Below are positions 1 through 6,117 of a stretch of 6,726 nucleotides of DNA, piece after piece. Origin of the DNA: Acidobacteriaceae bacterium (GTDB lineage: Bacteria; Acidobacteriota; Terriglobia; Terriglobales; SbA1). The translations under genes were made by a program, and so were the position numbers. The notes under the pieces are model-generated. The model saw nothing but the letters and a program-made list of their open reading frames with translations. It had not been told where the DNA came from and searched no databases. The stretch spans positions 7,936 to 14,661 of the forward strand of contig PMHI01000754.1 in the NCBI GenBank assembly GCA_003156615.1, given 5' to 3'. How positions within the stretch are numbered: position 1 is the stretch's first letter; each line of letters starts with the position of its first letter.

Positions 1-1160
1 TGCTGGCGCGCATTCACCGGCTGACGGTTGCGAGCTTGCGCAAGCAGATTGAGCCGGTCAGCGCGGCGCAATTCATGCAGTGGCTGCTGCGCTGGCAGCA
101 TGTGTCTGCCGGGACTCAGGTTGCGGGCGAGCGGGGCACGCTCGAAGTGCTGCGGCAACTGCAAGGGTTTGAGATTCCGGCGAATGCGTGGGAGCGACAG
201 GTGCTGGCTCGGCGAATTGCGGACTACGATCCCAAATGGCTCGATCAGCTTTGCCTCACTGGGGCGGTGGGGTGGGGAAGATTGTCGCCGCATCCGGCTA
301 CCCTCGATTACTCCAACGGGAGCCGAGGAGGGGAAGCTCATCCGGGATCGGCTCCTCGCCAGCGGCGAGTGATTCCGACCAGCGTTGCGCCCGTCACGTT
401 TTTCATTCGGGAAGATGCCGAGTGGATGACGCCGCGGCATCCGGGCGCGGAACAGGGCGGAAACAGTGGGCTGAGCCAGGGAGCGCAGGTGGTGCTCGAT
501 TTTCTGCGACAGCGGGGCGCATCGTTCTTTGCCGACATCGTGCGTGGCACCGGAAAGCTGAAGGCGGAAATCGAGACCGCGCTTTGGGAACTGGTGGCCG
601 CCGGGCTGGTGACTGCGGACGGCTTCGACAATTTGCGTTCACTGATCGATCCCAAGCGGCGGGCGGGGCAAGGCAGTGGACGCACGACGCGTCCCCGGCA
701 TAACGCCGGACGCTGGGCGCTTTTGTACACCGATGAAATTGTCGAAAGGCCTCGAGCCGTGGAAGCGGCCTGCTGGATGCTGCTGCGGCGTTACGGCATC
801 GTTGTCCGGGACGTGCTGGCACGGGAGGCAAACTTGCCGCCGTGGCGCGAACTGCTGGGGGGCTTCCGCAGGCTTGAGGACCGGGGCGAGATTCGAGGCG
901 GCCGCTTCGTGGATGGCTTTCTGGGCGAGCAGTTCGCCCTGCCGGTCGCGGTGGATTCCGTGCGAGCCATGCGCAAGCTCGACACCGTTGCGGGAACGAT
1001 CACGCTGTCGGCTGCCGATCCGCTGAACCTGGTGGGGATTCTGGTTCCGGGTGAACGGGTGCCGGCGATTTCCGGTAACAGCGTCTCTTTCCGCGATGGG
1101 GTGGCGATCGCTGGGCCTGAAGTCGCGGCGTCGGCAGGCACCGAAGCGGTGGCCAGCTAG
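1..1160 (+). CDS. lhr: Lhr-family ATP-dependent helicase, C-terminal part (5' end outside window)
   Basis: This is the C-terminal 385 residues of a large Lhr-type superfamily 2 helicase; the reading frame is already open at base 3, so the start and both helicase cores lie to the left. Lhr proteins are ATP-driven 3'-to-5' translocases acting in nucleic acid repair. The family assignment rests on phrases typical of the Lhr C-terminal extension: IEPVSAAQFMQWLLRWQHV near the left edge, LDQLCLTGAVGWGRLS, GASFFADIVRGTGKL followed by ALWELVAAGLVTADGF, then RRYGIVVRDVLAREA, RGEIRGGRFVDGFLGEQFAL, and a terminal DPLNLVGILVPGERVPAISG. The last phrase is the usual end of the family, so the C terminus looks complete. 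The stop is TAG at 1158-1160. No Walker motifs are visible because they belong to the missing part. A strong hairpin follows 17 bases after the stop, suggesting the transcript ends here. Confidence 0.85.
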   Translation, partial: LARIHRLTVASLRKQIEPVSAAQFMQWLLRWQHVSAGTQVAGERGTLEVLRQLQGFEIPANAWERQVLARRIADYDPKWLDQLCLTGAVGWGRLSPHPATLDYSNGSRGGEAHPGSAPRQRRVIPTSVAPVTFFIREDAEWMTPRHPGAEQGGNSGLSQGAQVVLDFLRQRGASFFADIVRGTGKLKAEIETALWELVAAGLVTADGFDNLRSLIDPKRRAGQGSGRTTRPRHNAGRWALLYTDEIVERPRAVEAACWMLLRRYGIVVRDVLAREANLPPWRELLGGFRRLEDRGEIRGGRFVDGFLGEQFALPVAVDSVRAMRKLDTVAGTITLSAADPLNLVGILVPGERVPAISGNSVSFRDGVAIAGPEVAASAGTEAVAS

Positions 1161-1177
1161 GCCTGAACGGTGCAAGA

Positions 1178-1218
1178 AAACAGGGACCCGATGAGGGGGC
1201 CCCTCGGAGTCCCTGTTT
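1178..1218 (+). terminator. Strong hairpin after the helicase gene
   Basis: Perfect 10-bp arms AAACAGGGAC (1178-1187) and GTCCCTGTTT (1209-1218) enclose a second GC-rich inverted repeat, GAGGGG (1193-1198) against CCCCTC (1200-1205). It begins 17 bases after the helicase stop codon. The plus-strand RNA lacks a long U tract after the stem (only UUU at the stem end), so this is either a weak intrinsic terminator or an RNA-end-protecting hairpin. Read on the minus strand, the stem is followed by GTTTTC, so it could work in both directions. Confidence 0.5.
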
Positions 1219-1411
1219 CGCGCGAACTCGGCAAGAACGGATGCAAAAGCGCTTCCCCTATCGCCTTTTACCGAGCACTGGCGCACCCCACATAGAGCAA
1301 GCGAGGTGCCAGTCGGGGCCGTTTTGGCAAGAAATGCAGCTGTCCTCCCAACTCCCTTTCGGCAAAGTGTTTATCGCCTAGCTCGAGGTGCCGTCCGGGG
1401 GATGCTGCCCG
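1219..1411. other. Gene-free spacer, left part
   Basis: I see no protein with family-like sequence on either strand here. One imperfect inverted repeat is present: ACTGGCGCACC (1277-1287) against GGTGCCAGT (1305-1313), with a two-base bulge and a 17-base loop. It has no U tract and no assigned role. The stretch leads into the dense palindrome cluster that begins at 1412. Confidence 0.4.
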
Positions 1412-1429
1412 GCGGTTGGCGCCAACCGC
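1412..1429. repeat. Perfect 18-bp palindrome
   Basis: GCGGTTGGC followed directly by its exact reverse complement GCCAACCGC. It has no spacer, so it suits a symmetric protein-binding site better than an RNA hairpin. It directly abuts the first of the paired 14-bp boxes and ends 105 bases before the activator start codon. Confidence 0.6.
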
Positions 1430-1473
1430 TATCCGATCGGATAGGGACCCTATCTGTTCGGATATTAGAACAG
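1430..1473. promoter_or_regulatory. Paired operator-like boxes upstream of the sigma-54 activator gene
   Basis: Box 1, TATCCGATCGGATA (1430-1443), is a perfect palindrome. Box 2, TATCTGTTCGGATA (1451-1464), matches it at 12 of 14 positions and starts exactly 21 bp later, about two helical turns, so both would face the same side of the DNA. A GGGACCC core (1444-1450) joins them, making ATAGGG/CCCTAT another inverted repeat. Box 2 overlaps a separate inverted repeat with arms CTGTTC (1454-1459) and GAACAG (1468-1473). The cluster ends about 60 bases before the TTG start. Inference: it is a binding site for a dimeric regulator, possibly the activator's own Fis-type domain acting on its own gene. 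Confidence 0.55.
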
Positions 1474-1504
1474 GTTCAATTCGGGCATGAATTTCGGGCA
1501 GAAG

Positions 1505-1510
1505 TATGAT
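1505..1510 (+). promoter_or_regulatory. Candidate -10 element (TATGAT) for the activator gene
   Basis: TATGAT differs from the TATAAT consensus at one base and lies 12 bases before the ribosome binding site, which would give a short leader of roughly 18 bases. No good -35 hexamer sits at the usual distance; TTCGGG (1480-1485) is 19 bases upstream and poor. If real, a weak -35 next to the palindrome cluster would fit an activator- or repressor-controlled promoter. Confidence 0.25.
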
Positions 1511-1521
1511 AAGAAGAGCGC

Positions 1522-1529
1522 GAGGTGAG
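1522..1529 (+). promoter_or_regulatory. Ribosome binding site that fixes the TTG start of the activator
   Basis: GAGGTGAG, of which GAGGTGA is complementary to the 16S rRNA 3' end, lies five bases before TTG at 1535. The FHA domain begins at residue 3 or 4 from that TTG, so a later start would cut into the first beta strand. This makes the rare TTG the best start. Confidence 0.7.
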
Positions 1530-1534
1530 CCAGC

Positions 1535-3499
1535 TTGCGTCCCAGACTCCTGGTACTTTCCGGGCCCATGAAAGACTCGACCATCCCTCTGACTGAGGGA
1601 GAAGTCACGATCGGGCGGGAAGCGTCGAATGAGATCGCGGTTGCTGACCCGTCGGTTTCGCGAAAGCATTGTCGGGTGAGCTGGCAAGACGGAAGGTTCC
1701 GGGTGCGGGATCTCGAGAGCCGCAACGGAACTCTGGTGAACGGCGCCGGAGTCGAAGAGCAGTGGCTGCAACATGGTGATGAAATCTCTGCTGGCGATTC
1801 CTCCTTTCTGTTCCTGCTCGAAGACGATGATCTTGCAGCCGCGGAGGGACGGGTGGAATTCGAAGACGCCCAGGCTACCGCGGAAACCACCATCATCCAT
1901 CCCAGGGATGTGGTCTATCTGCAGCCGGACCGGCTGTTGCGCGAGCTGCCTGCGATGTCGGGCCTGGCCCGTAACCTGAACGCACTGCTCAAGATCAGCC
2001 GGATCGTACATGCGATTCGCGATCTTAACGATCTGCAAGGACAGTTACTGGACCTGATCTTTGAGGTTATTCCCGCAGGCCGGGGCGCGATTCTGCTGGC
2101 GGACACCGAGGGCCATGAATTCAATTCCATGTTCGCCCGCATGCGGCAGGCCGGGCAAGCCCAATTGGTCAAGGTGAGCCGCACGGTCGCGCGCCAGGTG
2201 TTAGAGCAGGGAATTGCGATGCTGGGCAGTGATGTGCCGAGCAGCAGCCAGTTGCGCGAGGTCGAGAGCTTGGCGGCATCGCAAGTGCGCTCGTTATTAT
2301 GCGTGCCCTTAACTGTGTTTCAGCGGGTGATTGGATGCATCTATCTCGACAGCGACAGTGTTGGAAACCGTCTTAACCAAGAGCATCTGCAACTGGTAAC
2401 GGCAATCGCAGGCATCTCGGCGGTTGCGCTGGAAAACGCACGCCGTCTGCACTGGCTGGAGCAGGAGAATGAACGCCTGACGGTCGAGATCAGCCAGGAG
2501 CGGAGCCTGGTGGGAGAAGGTGCTCGCATCAAAGAGGTCTACCAGTTCCTCAAGCGGGCATCACCGAACGATTCGACGGTGTTGATCGAGGGCGAGAGCG
2601 GAACCGGCAAAGAGCTGGCGGCGCGGGCCTTACACCGCAACAGTCCACGGGCCGGCAAGCCGTTTGTGGCCATCAACTGCTCTGCGATTCCAGAAACGCT
2701 CTTGGAAAGTGATTTGTTCGGCCACGAGCGTGGAGCGTTCACCGGAGCCGCTTCCCTGAAGAAAGGCCGGCTCGAAGTTGCCGACGGCGGCGTAGTTTTT
2801 CTCGACGAGATCGGCGAACTGGCTCCCTCGTTGCAGGTCAAACTGCTGCGCGTGCTGCAGGAGCGTGAGTTCGAACGGGTCGGCGGGACTCATCCCATCA
2901 AGGTGGATATTCGCTTGATCGCCGCTACCAACTGTAACCTGGAGCAGGCTGTACGCGAGGGCGGGTTTCGCCAGGATTTGTATTACCGTTTGGCCGTGTT
3001 GAGAATTACGATGCCTGCGCTGCGGGACCGCCGCGAAGATATCCCCATGCTGGCGCGACATTTTGTGCAGAAACACGCGAAACGCTGCAAAGTGAAGCCC
3101 CGGCCAATTTCCCGTGAGGCCCTGGCCTGCCTGGTGAACTATGACTGGCCGGGCAACGTGCGCGAACTGGAAAACGCAATCGAGCGGGCGCTGGTGCTGG
3201 GGGCATCGGATACGATTTTGCCTGAGGATCTGCCGGAATCGCTGCTGGAGCACGCTCCGCCGCCAGAGATGACCGAGGCGAAATATCATGCCGCAGTCAA
3301 GGAATTGAAGAAACAACTGATTCTTGACGCTGTGGAGCAGACCCAAGGCAGCTATGCCGACGCCGCCCGCATTCTGGGCGTGCATCCCAATTATCTCCAC
3401 CGGCTGATCCGCAACCTCGAACTGAAAGAGGTTCTGAAGGAAGCGGTGCGAGACATTCCGGCACGAGGGTTGAGTCGGCTCTCGGGCGGGAACGCGTAG
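1535..3499 (+). CDS. FHA-GAF-AAA+-Fis sigma-54-dependent transcriptional activator
   Basis: This 654-residue enhancer-binding protein should remodel RNA polymerase carrying sigma-54 by ATP hydrolysis. Domains in order: an FHA domain (about 3-95) with G27-R28, S42-R-K-H45 and N64-G65, the phosphothreonine-binding signature; a GAF domain (about 150-305); a short charged linker; an AAA+ domain (about 325-555) with Walker A GESGTGKE (353-360), the sigma-54 contact loop GAFTGA (400-405), Walker B VVFLDE (420-425), the FRQDLYYRL segment (478-486) and WPGNVREL (538-545); and a Fis-type helix-turn-helix (about 600-635, [19 protein letters not shown]). All core motifs are intact, so it should be active. 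It has no receiver domain, so the input is probably a Ser/Thr-kinase-phosphorylated partner through FHA plus a ligand or protein signal through GAF (inference). It stands alone, flanked by upstream palindromes and a downstream hairpin. Its target genes are unknown. Confidence 0.93.
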   Translation: MRPRLLVLSGPMKDSTIPLTEGEVTIGREASNEIAVADPSVSRKHCRVSWQDGRFRVRDLESRNGTLVNGAGVEEQWLQHGDEISAGDSSFLFLLEDDDLAAAEGRVEFEDAQATAETTIIHPRDVVYLQPDRLLRELPAMSGLARNLNALLKISRIVHAIRDLNDLQGQLLDLIFEVIPAGRGAILLADTEGHEFNSMFARMRQAGQAQLVKVSRTVARQVLEQGIAMLGSDVPSSSQLREVESLAASQVRSLLCVPLTVFQRVIGCIYLDSDSVGNRLNQEHLQLVTAIAGISAVALENARRLHWLEQENERLTVEISQERSLVGEGARIKEVYQFLKRASPNDSTVLIEGESGTGKELAARALHRNSPRAGKPFVAINCSAIPETLLESDLFGHERGAFTGAASLKKGRLEVADGGVVFLDEIGELAPSLQVKLLRVLQEREFERVGGTHPIKVDIRLIAATNCNLEQAVREGGFRQDLYYRLAVLRITMPALRDRREDIPMLARHFVQKHAKRCKVKPRPISREALACLVNYDWPGNVRELENAIERALVLGASDTILPEDLPESLLEHAPPPEMTEAKYHAAVKELKKQLILDAVEQTQGSYADAARILGVHPNYLHRLIRNLELKEVLKEAVRDIPARGLSRLSGGNA

Positions 3500-3529
3500 C
3501 TCTCGCGTCGAAGTGAACCCAGCATTCGG

Positions 3530-3576
3530 CACTCAACCATCGGCCATTACAGAGCCGTGCGGGCTGAGTGTTTTTT
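3530..3576 (+). terminator. Probable intrinsic terminator of the activator gene
   Basis: CACTCA (3530-3535) pairs with TGAGTG (3565-3570), which is followed at once by six T residues (3571-3576). A nested CGGC (3541-3544)/GCCG (3554-3557) pair could extend the fold; a local AGCC/GGCT hairpin is an alternative. It begins 31 bases after the activator stop and ends 11 bases before the stop of the convergent peptidase gene. Confidence 0.5.
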
Positions 3577-3587
3577 GCTGCATCCAC

Positions 3588-4508
3588 TTACGGCAAGCGC
3601 AGGCGAATCAGGGCCGCGGGATCGAGATAGGTGCCCTGCCATCGCACCCCGACGTGGAGATGCGGACCCGTGGCCCGGCCCGTGCCGCCGCTCAACCCGA
3701 TTACCTGTCCGCGTTTCACCTGATCGCCTTCTTTCACTTTGAATTCCGAAAGATGCATGTAGATGGTGAGCAGGCCCTGGCCGTGATCCAGCACGACGAA
3801 ATTGCCTTCGTAATAGAGCAGCCGCGCCAGCAGCACCGTGCCGTCATTCATTGCAGCGACGGGAGTTCCGCTGGGGACGCGGAAATCCAGGCCCAGGTGA
3901 GGGCTCTCGGATTTTCCATTGAAGATACGCTGGGAACCGAAGACATCAGAAATGGCAGCGTCCGCCGGCGCGGTGAATTGTCCCGACCACCCTCGCTCCG
4001 GCGTGACCCGGTTCAGATAGTCCTTCTTGACTTGCTGGCTTTCTTCAATTTGCTTCTGCTGCTCGGGGTTGGGCTCGGTGAACTTGCTTTCAACATTGAG
4101 CTTGGCTTGGATTTTGGGATACTTGCCGCGGATGACGGCGAATTCGTGACTGAACGAAATTTTCTTGCTGAGGGCTTTCCCCGCTTCAGTTTCGCCTGTC
4201 AGTTCAAGGGAATAGGTGCCGGGAGCAGTTTCCAGGCTGACACCTGCAAGTGCGAACCATGTTTTGCTTGCCGCGTCGAAGCTGAAGGAAACTTCATGTC
4301 CCAGCCAGGTTCCGTGAAGCGATTCCAGCCGCGCCGGAGGCTGCACCTGGAATAATACCGGCCCGCCATTGACCAGCCGCGTAGGCTGCGTGTGGATGGA
4401 CCAGTTCGCAGCACCGGCCGGAGGGGCTGAGCTGAACAATAGCCAGAGCAGAAAAAGAAGTGCGAATGCGATACGGGAGAAAGAAAGAATCGATAGGCGC
4501 TGGCTCAC
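3588..4508 (-). CDS. Secreted M23-family (LytM-type) metallopeptidase
   Basis: This 306-residue protein is a zinc endopeptidase expected to cut peptidoglycan cross-links outside the cytoplasmic membrane. A signal peptide (about 1-34) has basic R4 and R12, a hydrophobic core around AFALLFLLWLLF, and cleavage near PAGAA. Residues about 35-125 look like the Ig-like N-terminal region seen in some M23 proteins. A charged, glutamine-rich linker (about 146-163) leads to the catalytic domain (about 184-300). The zinc ligands are all present: H204 and D208 in HLGLD, and H285 of HLH (283-285); H252 in YMHL is the usual additional active-site histidine. The start is GTG at 4508: an in-frame TAG lies nine bases upstream and the next candidate falls inside the signal peptide. 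The nearest strong Shine-Dalgarno (GAGGAGG, 4526-4532) is 17 bases away, which is unusual. It is divergent from a broken L,D-transpeptidase gene and could be either a hydrolase or an activator of one. Confidence 0.9.
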   Translation of the reverse strand: MSQRLSILSFSRIAFALLFLLWLLFSSAPPAGAANWSIHTQPTRLVNGGPVLFQVQPPARLESLHGTWLGHEVSFSFDAASKTWFALAGVSLETAPGTYSLELTGETEAGKALSKKISFSHEFAVIRGKYPKIQAKLNVESKFTEPNPEQQKQIEESQQVKKDYLNRVTPERGWSGQFTAPADAAISDVFGSQRIFNGKSESPHLGLDFRVPSGTPVAAMNDGTVLLARLLYYEGNFVVLDHGQGLLTIYMHLSEFKVKEGDQVKRGQVIGLSGGTGRATGPHLHVGVRWQGTYLDPAALIRLRLP

Positions 4509-4532
4509 CGTATCAGCCTAGCATTCCTCCTC

Positions 4533-4922
4533 GTGGAGTCCAGCGATAATCCGCGCATTCGTACCGCAGTGTTTACCCCGCTGACCATCGGCCTGCTGCT
4601 CTCTGCCTGCATGACGGCGCAATCCGCTCCGCAGACCGTCCTCGATGCCGGTCACGTGGTGATGCTAAAGGTTGTGGTGCTAAAGAAAGAGCGGAGGCTC
4701 GAACTTCTCGGCCAAGGCAGTGTGATCAGGATCTACAAGGTCGCCCTCGGAGGCGCCCGTCGGGCCCAAGACCAGACACGGAGACCACAAGACGCCGGAG
4801 GGCATGCAGGTTCTGGATTTCCGCAAAGCTCACAGCCAGTTCTACAAGTCAATCCCCGTCTCGTCTCCGAGCGAGCGTGACCGGCACTTGCCCGACAGAA
4901 GGGCGTTTCGCCCGGAGGAAAA
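4533..4922 (+). pseudogene. L,D-transpeptidase (YkuD/ErfK family), frameshifted and truncated
   Basis: Three pieces in two frames together read as the front half of an L,D-transpeptidase, the enzyme class that forms 3-3 peptidoglycan cross-links or anchors lipoproteins. Piece 1 (GTG 4533 to 4757) holds a lipoprotein-like signal with lipobox LSAC (C26), then VVVLKKERRLELLGQGSV and YKVALGGA. Piece 2 shifts frame at 4758 and reads VGPKTRHGDHKTPEGMQVLD then FRKAHSQFYKSIPVSSPSER. Piece 3 shifts again near 4883 and reads ALARQKGVSPGGK, the usual segment before the IHG motif. Similarity stops there: the conserved His-Gly and the catalytic Ser-x-Gly-Cys motifs are absent and the frame ends soon after. 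The first break fits loss of two bases or gain of one after the codon for A. A later start, GTG at 4569, is possible. It diverges from the M23 gene with a 24-base gap. Without its active-site cysteine it cannot be a working enzyme. Confidence 0.82.
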
Positions 4923-4989
4923 ACTGTTGCGCTTAATGCTTTTGGCAGAATCCATTGCCGACCGACTCCTAGACGCAGGTAGATTGTAA

Positions 4990-5013
4990 AGGCGCAACGA
5001 TAATGTTGCGCCT
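4990..5013. repeat. Perfect inverted repeat with a six-base loop
   Basis: AGGCGCAAC (4990-4998) and GTTGCGCCT (5005-5013) enclose GATAAT. The 9-bp stem sits just past the dead transpeptidase. No clear U run follows on the plus strand; on the minus strand the stem is followed by TTTACA. It may be an old terminator or an operator. Confidence 0.55.
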
Positions 5014-5072
5014 ATGGTTTAATATTGCGTCCTTGTATGTGTTAATGGCGCCTATAGATGTTCAATTGCGTC
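5001..5072. repeat. Imperfect direct repeat, unit about 42 bp
   Basis: Two adjacent copies share TAATG, then GCGCCTAT, then TTGCGTC in the same order. Copy 1 has them at 5001, 5008 and 5025; copy 2 at 5043, 5048 and 5066. Copy 1 begins inside the loop of the preceding palindrome. The middle segments differ, so the copies are degenerate. The position upstream of the small gene at 5239 would allow a regulatory role, but nothing proves one. Confidence 0.4.
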
Positions 5073-5107
5073 GATATCGAATGGACGCACCAGCCGGGAG
5101 GAACAGC

Positions 5108-5134
5108 ATGGACCAAGCGAATGCCGGAGGATAG
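5108..5134 (+). other. Possible eight-codon leader peptide (MDQANAGG)
   Basis: An ATG at 5108 is preceded by GGGAGG with a six-base spacer, a good ribosome binding site, yet the frame ends with TAG after eight codons. It could be a translated leader for the gene at 5239, the broken start of a lost gene, or chance. No attenuator-type hairpin is obvious between it and 5239. Confidence 0.2.
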
Positions 5135-5223
5135 CCTAACTGCAATCGAAAAAACTGTCCGGCTGTGCCCGGAGGATGTCATCTGCCCGAGATCGCGAAC
5201 GCCTTGAAACCGGCCGTGCCGAA

Positions 5224-5230
5224 AAGGAGG
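5224..5230 (+). promoter_or_regulatory. Ribosome binding site that fixes the start at 5239
   Basis: AAGGAGG lies eight bases before ATG 5239, an almost perfect site at good spacing. The frame is open further upstream to 5176, but the site and the protein-like sequence both argue for the shorter version. Confidence 0.75.
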
Positions 5231-5238
5231 CTGCAATC

Positions 5239-5598
5239 ATGAAGAGAGAAAGAATGGAACCAAACTGGAAGCCTCTGGAAGACAGGCTGGGCAAGGCGCG
5301 ATGTGCTGGATTCATGTTCATGGGGCGCACAAATGGCATTAATCTCTACAAACACGGGATCAGCCGCCGCTATCTGAACTTGGATGATGAAGGCAACTGC
5401 TACGTCTACATCGCACGGGATTGTTTGGCGTCCGCAGACTTCGAGCGGGAACTCGCGATACTGGAGGACGACCTACGAGGACTCCAGGCCACGTTGGAAA
5501 CTCCGTACGACGAAGAATTCATGATGAGAAAGATGGAATCGCTGGCCCAACAGGGAATTTCCCTGCTCACGTTCGAGGTTGAGCCTGAGGACACATAA
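5239..5598 (+). CDS. Small conserved-looking protein of unknown function
   Basis: This codes for 119 residues starting at ATG 5239, chosen for the strong upstream ribosome binding site. I do not recognise a named domain. The protein is soluble-looking, with no signal peptide or membrane segment. The front half has a compact, ordered sequence, with WKPLEDRLGKARCAGFMFMG, then INLYKHGISRRYLNLDDEGN and CYVYI, that reads like an alpha/beta fold. The second half is strongly charged and helical (ADFERELAILEDDLRGLQAT, then EEFMMRKMESLAQQ), and the tail is acidic (FEVEPEDT). It has two cysteines near positions 22 and 54 and another around 62, with no metal-binding spacing evident. I have an impression of similar short hypothetical proteins in Acidobacteriota, which is recollection and not a search. 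It is intact although both neighbours are decayed, which suggests it is under selection or recently arrived. It is convergent with the hipA remnant. Confidence 0.75.
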   Translation: MKRERMEPNWKPLEDRLGKARCAGFMFMGRTNGINLYKHGISRRYLNLDDEGNCYVYIARDCLASADFERELAILEDDLRGLQATLETPYDEEFMMRKMESLAQQGISLLTFEVEPEDT

Positions 5599-5709
5599 AA
5601 TGAACGAAAGTAGCCAGAAGTAAGGATGGCTATGATCCATCAGCGACAAACCAGCTCGCGAAACCATTCCTTTCCTTTGTCGAATCCATCTGTCAGGACC
5701 AACGCAATG

Positions 5710-6117
5710 CAAGGTTTGATTGGCTCGATTACTTCGGAGCAGACGCTGAATCTCGGATCGCGATGCTGTGGTTCGGGGTCCTGAGTAAGGAACTGTAGTG
5801 CACCCACACAATCATGACCGATCGTACCCAACAGACGATAAGCGTCGGTTCCTTCGGCGTGCGCGCGCGCCGCGATTTGACGCCGGAGGTTATCGTTGTC
5901 AGGCAATAAATTCTCAAAAAATGGCCAGCACGGGGGCGCCCCGGTATGCCTGTTCGAGTAGAGGCAGTGAGTGTGATGCGGGCAGGGCAGACTTCCACTC
6001 CAGCTATGATCCGTCGTATTGAAAAGAGATCGCCCCCGAAGTCTCGCGTCGAACGAGACCGACAAGACGACTGTTGAGAAAGACTCTTAGACGGTCATGC
6101 GAGATTCGCCGGGGCAT
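5710..6117 (-). pseudogene. hipA: HipA toxin kinase remnant: N-terminal part only, with multiple disruptions
   Basis: HipA is the Ser/Thr kinase toxin of the HipBA type II module. Start ATG at 6117 overlaps the hipB stop (TAATG). The first frame reads MPRRISHDRLRVFLNSRLVG then LVRRETSGAISFQYDGS, is cut by TAG at 6006-6004 where a Trp codon would be expected, and continues LEWKSALPAS and EQAYRGAPVLAIF. An extra base in the six-A run at 5916-5921 (T on the coding strand) shifts the frame, after which ENLLPDNDNLRRQIAARAHA and EGTDAYRLLGTIGHDCVGAL match the HipA N-terminal domain well. A further shift around 5757 gives SEIQRLLRSNRANQTL, after which similarity ends. About 135 codons remain of the roughly 420-440 usual; the ATP-binding and catalytic kinase core is gone. 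It cannot be an active toxin. A decayed remnant is more likely than sequencing error, because three separate defects plus a truncation coincide. Confidence 0.85.

Noticed and set aside
639..1286. Minus-strand frame across the helicase end and the hairpin
   Set aside because: It is antisense to conserved Lhr sequence and has low-complexity, Arg/His/Pro-rich composition typical of shadows in GC-rich DNA.
1430..1464. Possible E. coli-type HipB operator (TATCC-N8-GGATA)
   Set aside because: The half-site letters match but the spacer is four bases, not eight, and the hipB-like gene here is 5 kb away with its own, different boxes.
1472..1500. tRNA T-arm-like GGTTCAATTC
   Set aside because: No acceptor stem, D-arm or anticodon arm can be built around it.
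1306..1509. Plus-strand frame of 67 codons in the intergenic region
   Set aside because: No ribosome binding site, no recognisable protein, and it runs through the palindrome cluster.
2630..3532. Minus-strand open frame of 300 codons
   Set aside because: It is antisense to the AAA+ and Fis domains of the activator; no family-like sequence.
3513..4355. Long plus-strand open frame of 280 codons
   Set aside because: It lies antisense to the M23 peptidase, whose signal peptide and complete zinc motifs prove the minus strand is the coding one.
4990..5013. Integron attC-like site
   Set aside because: The arms do not fit the RYYYAAC/GTTRRRY core sites and no integrase or cassette structure is present.
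5640..5709. Extension of the hipA remnant, or another gene, left of 5710
   Set aside because: Three minus-strand frames were read; none continues HipA family sequence or resembles another known protein.
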